Part shown: positions 1 through 5,168 of the stretch, one piece after another | Numbering within the stretch: the stretch's first letter is position 1 | Layout of the letters: the number at the start of each line of letters is the position of its first letter | Translations under genes and position numbers: made by a program | The notes under the pieces: model-generated | What the model was told of the DNA's origin: nothing | The model's input: only the letters and a program-made list of their open reading frames with translations | Database searches by the model: none | Assembly (NCBI GenBank): GCA_964621555.1 | Contig: CAZUOO010000036.1 | Location: forward strand, 1-6,774 | Length of the DNA stretch: 6,774 bases | Direction: 5' to 3' | From: UBA2022 sp964621555 | GTDB lineage: Bacteria; Patescibacteriota; Dojkabacteria; SC72

Positions 1-58
1 CATCAGACTGTAAATCTGACGCCTTCGGGCTTCACAGGTTCAAATCCTGTCCCCTGCA
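1..58 (+). tRNA. tRNA-Tyr (anticodon GTA), 5' end outside the window
   Basis: This is the 3' part of a tyrosine tRNA. The anticodon stem is TCAGA (3-7) with TCTGA (15-19), enclosing the loop CTGTAAA with anticodon GTA at 10-12. A long variable arm follows, GCC/GGC closed by a TTCG loop (21-30), which is the class II shape expected of bacterial tRNA-Tyr. The T arm is ACAGG / TTCAAAT / CCTGT (34-50). The 3' acceptor strand is CCCCTGC (51-57) with discriminator A58. The next bases are TAC, so the CCA tail is not encoded and must be added by CCA-adding enzyme, unlike the two other tRNAs here. The D arm and 5' acceptor strand lie before the window. Confidence 0.95.
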
Positions 59-91
59 TACTGAGGATACATACAACACCTCCCATACCCA

Positions 92-120
92 TTGAAATAG
101 CTATAGGATAGAGGTATAAT
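92..120 (+). promoter_or_regulatory. Sigma70-type promoter for a leaderless message (orphan gene at 129)
   Basis: A TTGAAA -35 box (92-97) and a perfect TATAAT -10 box (115-120) are separated by exactly 17 bases. Only 8 bases lie between the -10 box and the ATG at 129, so transcription should begin at or within one or two bases of the start codon. A second TATAAT directly follows at 121-126, but it is too close to the ATG to serve as a -10 box for this gene. Confidence 0.8.
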
Positions 121-128
121 TATAATCT

Positions 129-461
129 ATGAAAAATATAAGCGGCGCGTCATTAATACCTCTCGTCGAAACCAAAAGAGACCGGTCAACTGAACCAATT
201 ACTATTACTCTATTTAGTAAAGAAGTCGAATTACACCAAGGAATGTATGTTAGGACGGCAGATGAAATCGCATACATCGTAGAGGCATTCGAAATTACCC
301 CAGATGGAAACGACCCTTACGTTATCGGAAGGAAACTTTTCCCTCAAGGTGAATTTGTTACTTACTTCAATGAAATAGAAAATGAGGAAATATTTTTCCC
401 CGCAAGCTCTATTATAATGGCAGTACCAGAAAGAATTCTCTTATCAACACAGAGTGAGTAA
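129..461 (+). CDS. Orphan 110-aa protein, beta-rich, BAH/SH3-like pattern (tentative)
   Basis: I do not recognise this gene. It encodes a soluble, acidic 110-residue protein with no signal peptide or membrane segment. Residues 37-100 alternate hydrophobic and polar residues like a small beta-barrel: a GMYVR stretch (38-42), an AYIVEAFEI strand (49-57), a TPDG turn (57-60), then YVIGRKLF and NEEIFF strands. This loosely recalls bromo-adjacent-homology or SH3-like domains, but that is a guess. Residues Y40 to G60 align without gaps to Y23-G43 of the protein encoded at 1810-2205, sharing Y, R, YI and TP.G, so the two may be relatives. The ATG at 129 is chosen because a near-consensus promoter ends 8 bases upstream; no ribosome-binding site is present. 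The gene stands alone after tRNA-Tyr. Confidence 0.75.
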   Translation: MKNISGASLIPLVETKRDRSTEPITITLFSKEVELHQGMYVRTADEIAYIVEAFEITPDGNDPYVIGRKLFPQGEFVTYFNEIENEEIFFPASSIIMAVPERILLSTQSE

Positions 462-490
462 ATCCAAGACTCTGGTACAATTCCAATTTA

Positions 491-499
491 TGGTATAAT
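491..499 (+). promoter_or_regulatory. Extended -10 promoter for the RRM protein gene
   Basis: TGG followed by a perfect TATAAT (494-499) forms an extended -10 element; no good -35 box stands at the right distance, which is usual for this class. Transcription would start near 506, leaving an AU-rich untranslated leader of roughly 88 bases before the ATG at 594. This is far longer than for the neighbouring genes. No convincing hairpin is visible in it, and no terminator is visible between the previous stop (461) and this element. Confidence 0.55.
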
Positions 500-593
500 A
501 CATGTGTACTTGGCGAAATAAGTGGATGTATATATAAATAAAACATTTCCCTATTCACGTAAGTTACGCATTTAATTTATTTTATTTATACAT

Positions 594-920
594 ATGTCCA
601 TGAAACTATATTTGGGCAATCTCCCTTACACAGTAACTGAGGAAGACCTAAAAGCTCTTTTCGCAGACTACGGAACAGTTGAGGAAGTTGTCGTAATAAA
701 GGACAAGTTCTCAGGTCGATCCAAGGGATTTGGATTCGCAACTCTAGCAAGTGAAGAGATGGCAAAAAAGGCTATCGAAGAGCTTAACGGAAAAGACGTA
801 CAAGGTAGAAATATCGTTGTAAACGAATCTAAGCCAATGGAAGACAGACCTCCAAGACGAGATTTTGGTGGTAGAAGAGACTTTGGTGGTAGGAATGACG
901 ATAACAGAAGAAGCTTCTAA
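594..920 (+). CDS. Single-RRM RNA-binding protein with Arg/Gly-rich tail
   Basis: This 108-residue protein is one RNA recognition motif plus a short basic tail. RNP2 is LYLGNL (residues 5-10) and RNP1 is KGFGFATL (44-51), with the aromatic residues Y6, F46 and F48 that stack on RNA bases. The complete beta-alpha-beta-beta-alpha-beta domain ends near residue 80. Residues 87-108 contain two copies of RRDFGGR followed by an Asn/Asp/Arg-rich end, resembling the glycine-rich tails of cyanobacterial and other bacterial Rbp proteins, many of which are cold-inducible and bind single-stranded RNA. The role here, RNA chaperone or post-transcriptional regulator, is inferred from that family. Met1 and Met3 are both possible starts; neither has a Shine-Dalgarno sequence. 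The gene has its own promoter and terminator and so is monocistronic. Confidence 0.93.
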   Translation: MSMKLYLGNLPYTVTEEDLKALFADYGTVEEVVVIKDKFSGRSKGFGFATLASEEMAKKAIEELNGKDVQGRNIVVNESKPMEDRPPRRDFGGRRDFGGRNDDNRRSF

Positions 921-943
921 TCGTTCTATTGCACTAGAAATAT

Positions 944-975
944 AAACAAGGGCAGCAATGCCCTTGTTTTATTTT
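944..975 (+). terminator. Intrinsic terminator after the RRM gene
   Basis: An 11-bp perfect stem, left arm 944-954 (core ACAAGGGCA) and right arm 959-969 (core TGCCCTTGT), is closed by a GCAA tetraloop of the GNRA type. A T-rich run (967-975) follows. It ends the RRM transcript and separates it from the peptidase E-like gene. Confidence 0.92.
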
Positions 976-987
976 ACGTACCTAAAG

Positions 988-993
988 TACAAT
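988..993 (+). promoter_or_regulatory. Possible -10 box for the peptidase E-like gene
   Basis: TACAAT at 988-993 lies 6 bases before the ATG at 1000, which would give a leaderless message. The only -35 candidate is TTGTTT (964-969), 18 bases upstream and inside the right arm of the preceding terminator. A terminator hairpin sharing bases with a promoter is plausible in a compact genome, but the match is weak. Confidence 0.4.
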
Positions 994-999
994 ACCCAT

Positions 1000-1629
1000 A
1001 TGAAAGGCAAAATAGTACTATGTTCCAACCTAATAGATAGACATTCCAAAGAGGAATTTGAAAAGTTCCTAGGAAGGAAAACGGATGGGATGAAAGTCCT
1101 GTTCATCCCAACAGGTGGAAATCCAGAACCAAATTTAACCTGGATAAAAGAAGACTACTCAATAATCGTGCAGGATCTCAAGGTTGATATACAAGCATAC
1201 GATATTGAAGATATGACTGAATCCCAAATCCGTAACCTAGTGCCACAGTTTGATATGATTTGGATGAGCGGTGGAGTTACCTCATACCTAATGAATGCAG
1301 TTACAACAACTGGATTTGATAGGATAATGAAGGAGGCAATTGAGAATGGGATTGTATATGTAGGTAGTAGCTTGGGAGCAATGATTCTAAACCCCACCTT
1401 AGATGTAGCCGCATGGTATGTTGGAGAAGAAGATCCACAATCAGCAGGAGTTAAAGGCCTGGGATACACCGATTACTACATATACCCCCACTATCATGAG
1501 AACCTTAAGGAGGAGATAATTAAAAGAAAGAATGTAAGTGCCCCACTATACCTCATGAGAAATGAACAGGCCATACTAATTAACGACGGTGAAGTTACAT
1601 ACTTAGGTGGTAAACCTGAAATAATATAG
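1000..1629 (+). CDS. Peptidase E-like protein (S51 family, class I glutamine amidotransferase-like fold)
   Basis: The 209-residue product belongs to the dipeptidase E / cyanophycinase family, serine hydrolases that in characterised members cleave Asp-X dipeptides or cyanophycin. Seen in the sequence: the Rossmann-like strand KVLFIPTGG (32-40), MIWMSGG (86-92) followed by TSYLM, the nucleophile elbow YVGSSLGAM (120-128) with Ser124 as likely nucleophile, and the PHYHEN stretch (163-168) with His164 as likely catalytic base, matching the PHY of enterobacterial PepE. Substrate cannot be read from the sequence. It is cytosolic, with no signal peptide. An upstream in-frame ATG at 958 would add 14 residues, but it lies within the preceding terminator hairpin and encodes no conserved sequence, so 1000 is preferred. 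The elbow reads SSLGA rather than the PepE-like SAGA, a mild divergence. Confidence 0.88.
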   Translation: MKGKIVLCSNLIDRHSKEEFEKFLGRKTDGMKVLFIPTGGNPEPNLTWIKEDYSIIVQDLKVDIQAYDIEDMTESQIRNLVPQFDMIWMSGGVTSYLMNAVTTTGFDRIMKEAIENGIVYVGSSLGAMILNPTLDVAAWYVGEEDPQSAGVKGLGYTDYYIYPHYHENLKEEIIKRKNVSAPLYLMRNEQAILINDGEVTYLGGKPEII

Positions 1630-1634
1630 ATGGG

Positions 1635-1663
1635 TTGTACATACATCCAATTCCTAATATAAT
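1635..1663 (+). promoter_or_regulatory. Promoter of tRNA-Thr
   Basis: TTGTAC (1635-1640) and a perfect TATAAT (1658-1663) are spaced by 17 bases. The predicted start near 1670 is only a few bases before the first base of the tRNA at 1674. The -35 box begins 5 bases after the stop of the preceding gene. Confidence 0.75.
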
Positions 1664-1673
1664 AACCACATAG

Positions 1674-1749
1674 GCTGGATTAGCTCAGTTGGTAGAGCAT
1701 TCCCATGGTAAGGGAAAGGTCCTGAGTTCGATCCTCAGATCCAGCTCCA
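1674..1749 (+). tRNA. tRNA-Thr (anticodon GGT)
   Basis: A complete cloverleaf is visible. Acceptor arms GCTGGAT (1674-1680) and ATCCAGC (1739-1745) pair perfectly. The anticodon stem TTCCC/GGGAA (1700-1704, 1712-1716) encloses loop ATGGTAA with anticodon GGT at 1707-1709, reading ACC and ACU. The T arm is CTGAG / TTCGATC / CTCAG (1722-1738). The discriminator is T1746 and the CCA end is encoded (1747-1749). It sits between protein genes on the same strand and has its own promoter. Confidence 0.97.
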
Positions 1750-1750
1750 C

Positions 1751-1778
1751 TTCAATACTTCCCAATTAAGAGTATAAT
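1751..1778 (+). promoter_or_regulatory. Probable promoter of the orphan gene at 1810
   Basis: A perfect TATAAT lies at 1773-1778, with a weak TTCAAT (1751-1756) 16 bases upstream immediately after the tRNA-Thr CCA. Transcription would start near 1785, giving a leader of about 25 bases. A second, weaker box (TATTAT, 1792-1797) lies closer to the ATG. Read-through from the tRNA-Thr promoter is also possible. Confidence 0.42.
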
Positions 1779-1809
1779 TGTAACGTATAGATATTATAGC
1801 TAGATAACA

Positions 1810-2205
1810 ATGATCCCATTCACACGATCGTGGGAAAGACCGAAAATAGAAACGTTAAAACCAGGCACACTACTCTACATTAGGGATTCAGGCCAAACCG
1901 TTTATATTGGAATCCTCATTAAATTTACACCCGAAGGGCAAATAGCACTTGGACCATCATTCATAATACCCGAAGATATACATTTAAGTCCGTTCCCTAT
2001 AGACCTTACGAATCGAATGACAATAACAGCCTCACAATGCGAAATACACGACCTAAGTAATGGCGTATCTGGCGATCAGATACCACCACTACAAAATAAC
2101 CTATATGCCTCAGTAGGAAGAACCGATGGGCCACAAAAACAAGCAATTGTAGATTTCTTAATGGATAATCTCCCTTCCACTATCTCTAGAGACCTAATAC
2201 TATGA
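1810..2205 (+). CDS. Orphan 131-aa protein, possible relative of the 129-461 product
   Basis: I do not recognise this gene. The 131-residue product is soluble, without signal peptide or membrane helix. Its N-terminal part is beta-rich: LKPGTLLYIRDS (16-27), VYIGILIKFTPEG (31-43), then a GPSFIIPED segment (48-56). Y23 to G43 align without gaps to Y40-G60 of the protein at 129-461 (shared Y, R, YI, TP.G with conservative changes between), which suggests a common small barrel domain. The rest differs: this one has a Pro/Asn-rich middle and a likely helical C-terminus (KQAIVDFLMDN, 110-120). It begins at an AACAATG context without a Shine-Dalgarno sequence and ends in TGA. It lies between tRNA-Thr and the rpmG operon promoter. 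Confidence 0.75.
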   Translation: MIPFTRSWERPKIETLKPGTLLYIRDSGQTVYIGILIKFTPEGQIALGPSFIIPEDIHLSPFPIDLTNRMTITASQCEIHDLSNGVSGDQIPPLQNNLYASVGRTDGPQKQAIVDFLMDNLPSTISRDLIL

Positions 2206-2245
2206 TCTTCCTAAATTTACATAATCTATAATTATAAAATTGCAT

Positions 2246-2274
2246 TTGACCATAAAACTAATTTCCCATATAAT
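2246..2274 (+). promoter_or_regulatory. Strong promoter of the rpmG–trnW–secE–nusG–rplKA operon
   Basis: TTGACC (2246-2251) and a perfect TATAAT (2269-2274) are spaced by exactly 17 bases, one of the best sigma70 matches in the window. Transcription would start near 2281, leaving about 35 bases of AU-rich leader before rpmG. No other comparable promoter is seen before rplA ends, so this one probably drives all six genes. Confidence 0.85.
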
Positions 2275-2315
2275 CATAAGACTAAAAGCTTCTAATTTTT
2301 AATCCCTTAGATACA

Positions 2316-2480
2316 ATGGCAAAAGTAAAAAGAAATATAATTGCTCTAAAATGCGAAGAATGCGCAGAGAAGAACTACACAATGTATAAAACAAAGAACG
2401 TAAAGGAAAAGATCGTTAAAAGTAAGTTCTGTGCAAAGTGTAAGAAACATACAGAACATAAAGAGACTAAAGCCAATTAA
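2316..2480 (+). CDS. rpmG: 50S ribosomal protein L33 (bL33), zinc-binding form
   Basis: This 54-residue protein of the large ribosomal subunit sits near the E site. Translating from ATG 2316 gives the L33 pattern: a basic N-terminus (MAKVKRN), C13-x2-C16, a YTMYKTKN segment (21-28) and C39-x2-C42. The four cysteines make a zinc ribbon, so this is the zinc-containing version. Length fits the family. The start has no Shine-Dalgarno sequence and lies in an ATACAATGGC context identical to that of rplK. It is the first gene of the operon, 8 bases upstream of tRNA-Trp, an order seen in many bacteria. Confidence 0.95.
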   Translation: MAKVKRNIIALKCEECAEKNYTMYKTKNVKEKIVKSKFCAKCKKHTEHKETKAN

Positions 2481-2488
2481 ATAAACTA

Positions 2489-2564
2489 GGGCCCATAGTT
2501 TCAATTGGTAAAACAACGGTCTCCAAAACCGTATTTTCCCGTTCGAGTCGGGATGGGCCTGCCA
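2489..2564 (+). tRNA. tRNA-Trp (anticodon CCA)
   Basis: Acceptor arms GGGCCCA (2489-2495) and TGGGCCT (2554-2560) pair with a terminal G·U. The D stem is GTTT/AAAC. The anticodon stem ACGGT/ACCGT (2516-2520, 2528-2532) encloses CTCCAAA with anticodon CCA at 2523-2525. The T arm is TCCCG / TTCGAGT / CGGGA (2537-2553). Discriminator G2561, as expected for bacterial tRNA-Trp, is followed by encoded CCA (2562-2564). It lies inside the operon between rpmG and secE, so tRNA processing should cut the polycistronic message here. The CCA anticodon reads only UGG, in line with UGA remaining a stop. Confidence 0.97.
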
Positions 2565-2591
2565 AATATATATTGATATAAATATAAGACA

Positions 2592-2762
2592 ATGTTAAAA
2601 GTAATAAAGGATGTAGCACAAGAGTTGAAAAACACCTCTTGGCCAGACAAAAAGACCCTCTCACTACTAGTACTGTACACGTTAATTGTTTGTGGTATAA
2701 TCAGTTTGCTAATTCTAGGATTAGACATTTTCCTTTTGAGATTAAGAGATATAATTTTGTAA
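2592..2762 (+). CDS. secE: Preprotein translocase subunit SecE (minimal form)
   Basis: This 56-residue protein is the small essential subunit of the SecYEG export channel. It has the short cytoplasmic amphipathic helix with the SecE signature ELKNTSWP (residues 11-18), where the WP is the hallmark, followed by a single membrane helix at about residues 24-48 and a short basic end (RLRD). This is the one-helix form usual outside Enterobacteria. ATG 2592 is chosen because it gives the full amphipathic helix; its context is AGACAATG with no Shine-Dalgarno sequence. It lies 27 bases after tRNA-Trp and 9 bases before nusG, the standard secE-nusG pairing. Longer frames on the opposite strand here are shadows. 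Confidence 0.95.
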   Translation: MLKVIKDVAQELKNTSWPDKKTLSLLVLYTLIVCGIISLLILGLDIFLLRLRDIIL

Positions 2763-2771
2763 GAGATTCGC

Positions 2772-3326
2772 ATGGCGAAGAAAGTAAAAAAAGAAAATCC
2801 AAATTTGAAATGGTATGTACTAAATGTACAGTCAGGACATGAGACCAGTATTGCAAAGGCAATCCAACAGAGAGTTGAAGCCACTGGAAATATGGATAAG
2901 ATTAGTGAAGTACTAATCCCAACACAGAAGAAAATTGTTGTAAAAGGTGGAAAACAGAATATTAAAGAAGAAAGAATTTTCCCAGGATATGTACTAATCA
3001 AGATGGATTTGAGCGATGAGACTTGGAGTTTGATTGCAAACACTGAAGGTGTTAAAGGATTTGTTAAGGTAGACAAATTCCCAAGACCACTTCCAGAAAA
3101 CGAAGTAAAAGCAATCATGAAGTTCATGGAAGTAGAGCAACCAACATACCAGACCTCATTCAGCGTTGGTGAAGCAGTTAAAATTAACGAAGGTGCATTT
3201 GCAGACTTCATTGGAAGCGTGCAAAGAATTGATGACTCTAAGGGTAAGATTACAGTGTTAATTTCCTTCTTAGGCCGAGAGGCACCTGTTGAATTAGAAT
3301 TCGCACAGGTAAGTAAAATAAAGTAA
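2772..3326 (+). CDS. nusG: Transcription termination/antitermination factor NusG
   Basis: NusG binds the RNA polymerase clamp through its N-terminal domain, and ribosomal S10 or Rho through its C-terminal KOW domain. The 184-residue product has the NGN start KWYVLNVQSGHE (13-24), the conserved FPGYVLIKM (70-78), the GVKGFVKVDKFPRPL segment (93-107) and a C-terminal KOW domain from FSVGEAVKI (130) with FIGSVQRID and ISFLGREAPVEL. The family usually reads GFVG before the P.PL motif; here the glycine is a lysine (GFVK). Length is normal. The basic MAKKVKKEN N-terminus precedes the NGN domain. It follows secE by 9 bases and precedes rplK by 15. An ATG at 2639 in another frame is not the start. 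Confidence 0.97.
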   Translation: MAKKVKKENPNLKWYVLNVQSGHETSIAKAIQQRVEATGNMDKISEVLIPTQKKIVVKGGKQNIKEERIFPGYVLIKMDLSDETWSLIANTEGVKGFVKVDKFPRPLPENEVKAIMKFMEVEQPTYQTSFSVGEAVKINEGAFADFIGSVQRIDDSKGKITVLISFLGREAPVELEFAQVSKIK

Positions 3327-3341
3327 ATATATTAAAATACA

Positions 3342-3764
3342 ATGGCTAAAAAAGTAACAAAAGTTCTCAAATTATTAATCCCAGCAGGTGCTGCAACCCC
3401 TGCACCTCCAATTGGACCAACCTTGGCTCCATATGGAATCAGTACACAGCAGTTCTGTCAGGAATTTAACGAAAGAACAAGAGAAAATAATGGAGTATTA
3501 ACACCAGTTGTACTAACTATTTTTGAAGATAGAACATTTGCATTCATAACCAAGACACCTCCAACATCAGAGCTAATTAGAAGAGAAATCAAAATCTCCA
3601 AGGGTTCTGCAAAACCTAACACTCAGAAGGTTGGAAAGATTACTCAGGATCAAATCAAAAAGATTGCCGAAGCTAAGATGGTTGACCTAAACACAACAGA
3701 CTTAGATCAAGCATCAAAGATTGTTGCTGGTACAGCAAGACAAATGGGTGTAGATCTAGTTTAA
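3342..3764 (+). CDS. rplK: 50S ribosomal protein L11 (uL11)
   Basis: L11 binds the GTPase-associated region of 23S rRNA at the base of the stalk and helps elongation factors and stringent-response sensing. The 140-residue product has the family N-terminal domain with KLLIPAGAATPAPPIGP (10-26), the VLTIFEDRTFAFITKTPP core (57-74) and the C-terminal RNA-binding GTARQMGVDL (130-139). The segment after GPTL reads APYGIST (29-35), where most bacteria have GQ-H/Q-GVNI; this loop contacts rRNA and stalk partners, so the change is notable. The two prolines implicated in thiostrepton sensitivity (PP, 22-23) are kept. Start context ATACAATGGC is the same as for rpmG. It is 15 bases after nusG and 24 before rplA. 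Confidence 0.97.
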   Translation: MAKKVTKVLKLLIPAGAATPAPPIGPTLAPYGISTQQFCQEFNERTRENNGVLTPVVLTIFEDRTFAFITKTPPTSELIRREIKISKGSAKPNTQKVGKITQDQIKKIAEAKMVDLNTTDLDQASKIVAGTARQMGVDLV

Positions 3765-3788
3765 ATAATATTATAGTACTTAAGTAAA

Positions 3789-4475
3789 ATGGCACGAAGA
3801 GGAAAGAAATATATAAATATTGCTAAGAAGGTTGAGAAGAAAGAGTATACCCTCCTACAGGCATTGAAGGCTGTAAAATCAGCTTCATACAGCACATTTG
3901 GAGGATCAGTTGAGCTACACGTTGCAATGAACCTTCCTAAAGACAAAGATCCAAAGTCAGTAAAAGGTTCTATCTCTCTCCCCCACTCTACCTCCAAAGA
4001 AGTAAAGATTTATGTATTTACAACTTCTGATAAAGCCAAGGAAGCTATCGAGGCAGGAGCAGACAAAGCAGGATTAGAAGAACTAGTTAAAGAAGTACAA
4101 AGTGGAAAAATTAACTTTGACGTTGCAATTGCAACTCCAGAAGTAATGGCAAAAATCGCTGTATTAGGAAAAGAGCTAGGTCCAAAGGGATTAATGCCAA
4201 ATCCAAAGACAGGAACAGTTACCACCGAAGTTGCAGACGCTGTAAAAGCATATAAGAAAGGAAAGACAGCATTTAGAGCAGACGATAAGGGAGGAATCCA
4301 TATCGGAGTTGGTAAACTATCTTTAGCAGATGAACAATTGGTTGAAAATATAAACTCTGCAGTAACTTCTATAGAAGAGGCTGTTGGAAAGCAGTTCTTC
4401 CAAGTAGCAACAAAGACATACCTTGCACCAACAATGGGTAAGTCCGCAAAGTTCAAGTTTGATAAGGAAGCTTAA
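3789..4475 (+). CDS. rplA: 50S ribosomal protein L1 (uL1)
   Basis: L1 forms the mobile arm at the E site and in many bacteria represses its own operon by binding the message. The 228-residue product has the basic N-terminus (MARRGKKY), the SISLPHSTSK segment (61-70), the L1 signature LGPKGLMPNPKTGTV (130-144) and the C-terminal KTYLAPTMGKSAK (209-221). Length matches the family. No hairpin resembling an L1 target was seen in the 15 bases before rplK or the 24 before rplA. Its TAA stop (4473-4475) overlaps the stop of a convergent gene, and no terminator is visible, so the transcript probably runs on into the opposite-strand gene. rplJ does not follow directly, unlike the usual order. Confidence 0.97.
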   Translation: MARRGKKYINIAKKVEKKEYTLLQALKAVKSASYSTFGGSVELHVAMNLPKDKDPKSVKGSISLPHSTSKEVKIYVFTTSDKAKEAIEAGADKAGLEELVKEVQSGKINFDVAIATPEVMAKIAVLGKELGPKGLMPNPKTGTVTTEVADAVKAYKKGKTAFRADDKGGIHIGVGKLSLADEQLVENINSAVTSIEEAVGKQFFQVATKTYLAPTMGKSAKFKFDKEA

Positions 4476-5011
4476 TCATATATCCCGCCCAGTACCTGTA
4501 CAACCTCTATAAGAGTTCTTAAACTTGGCTCCAAATCATGCACTCCTAAGATAGATTTAACTTTGGGTACAATCATCTGACTTATACACTGATAGCTTGC
4601 TTGACTGAATCCTGTGTACAAAATAGATTTAATTCCCAACCTAATTGCCCTCACGTTAGGATCTTGTTGATTTAATCTAGACAACAACGGCTCAATTACA
4701 GTATGGTCTATGATATATGCAAGTGCCAAACCAGGAGCTGCAAGCATCATTCCTTCTGTAAGTTCTTCATTTACATCAAAGCCATCAAATCCATCTGGGA
4801 ATTTGTCAAAATCTGGGTGAGACTCTAATTCAATTAACCGCCACATATATATTGAGAAATTCAACAATATATTGTCATGTGTAAAACCAGCCTCGACCAC
4901 CTTACTCCCTTCCGCTAATAACTGCCTGGTGGCACCTATTGTCATAGCAAACACAGGTGGCCCGAATTTCTCAATAATTGGAATTTCACTTTGTACAACG
5001 TTACCTCCCAT
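4472..5011 (-). CDS. Unknown 179-aa protein, convergent with rplA
   Basis: I do not recognise this gene. The 179-residue product seems soluble and mostly helical: no signal peptide, and moderately hydrophobic helices at about 85-105 and 123-155 but none convincing as a membrane span. A Phe/Asp/Gly-rich linker (DFDKFPDGFDGF, 67-78) divides an N-terminal part from a helical C-terminal part that could be a short alpha-repeat unit. Its TAA stop occupies 4472-4474 and shares bases with the rplA stop at 4473-4475, so the two genes meet tail to tail in the palindrome TTAA. The start at 5011 lacks a Shine-Dalgarno sequence. An extended -10 box lies about 50 bases upstream. Its position splits rplKA from rplJL. 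Confidence 0.75.
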   Translation of the reverse strand: MGGNVVQSEIPIIEKFGPPVFAMTIGATRQLLAEGSKVVEAGFTHDNILLNFSIYMWRLIELESHPDFDKFPDGFDGFDVNEELTEGMMLAAPGLALAYIIDHTVIEPLLSRLNQQDPNVRAIRLGIKSILYTGFSQASYQCISQMIVPKVKSILGVHDLEPSLRTLIEVVQVLGGIYD

Positions 5012-5059
5012 AAGTTACTGGTTACAGATATTTAGATATTAACTATGAAATGATTTTGT

Positions 5060-5068
5060 ATAATACCA
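5060..5068 (-). promoter_or_regulatory. Possible extended -10 promoter for the 179-aa protein gene
   Basis: On the minus strand TGG followed by TATTAT (5 of 6 matches to TATAAT) forms an extended -10 element. Transcription would start near 5053, giving a leader of about 40 bases before the start at 5011. There is no good -35 box. On the plus strand the same spot reads TATAAT (5059-5064), so the match may partly be AT-rich coincidence. The rest of 5012-5168 shows no gene and no clear terminator. Confidence 0.35.
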
Positions 5069-5168
5069 TATGAAAACCCCGAGTGGAAGCACATAACCCT
5101 ACACTACAGCTCCGAAAGTGAATGTAAAAACATATAGCAAAGGTGAATAGTGAAAAGAAACCTAATCG

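Noticed and set aside
958..999. An extra 14 residues at the start of the peptidase E-like protein
   Set aside because: The ATG at 958 is in the loop and stem of the terminator, so the start at 1000 is better supported.
2203..2205. UGA possibly recoded as glycine, as in Gracilibacteria and SR1
   Set aside because: The gene at 1810 ends in TGA, with TAA three codons later in frame. No other gene carries an internal TGA, so recoding is not needed to explain anything.
2501..3211. A 236-codon open frame on the minus strand opposite secE and nusG
   Set aside because: It is antisense to two well-supported genes, has no family features and a Ser/Phe/Ile-rich composition typical of the complement of AT-rich coding DNA.
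3327..3341. An L1-binding autoregulatory hairpin ahead of rplK
   Set aside because: Only 15 AU-rich bases separate nusG and rplK, and no stem of the L1-target type can form within them.
4010..4456. A 148-codon minus-strand frame opposite rplA
   Set aside because: It lies wholly within the L1 gene, whose signature motifs are clear, and its Ala/Ser/Pro-rich translation is a shadow.
5070..5096. An 8-codon open frame after a TATAAT on the plus strand
   Set aside because: There is no -35 box, no ribosome-binding site and no similarity to any known leader peptide; it is more likely chance in AT-rich DNA.
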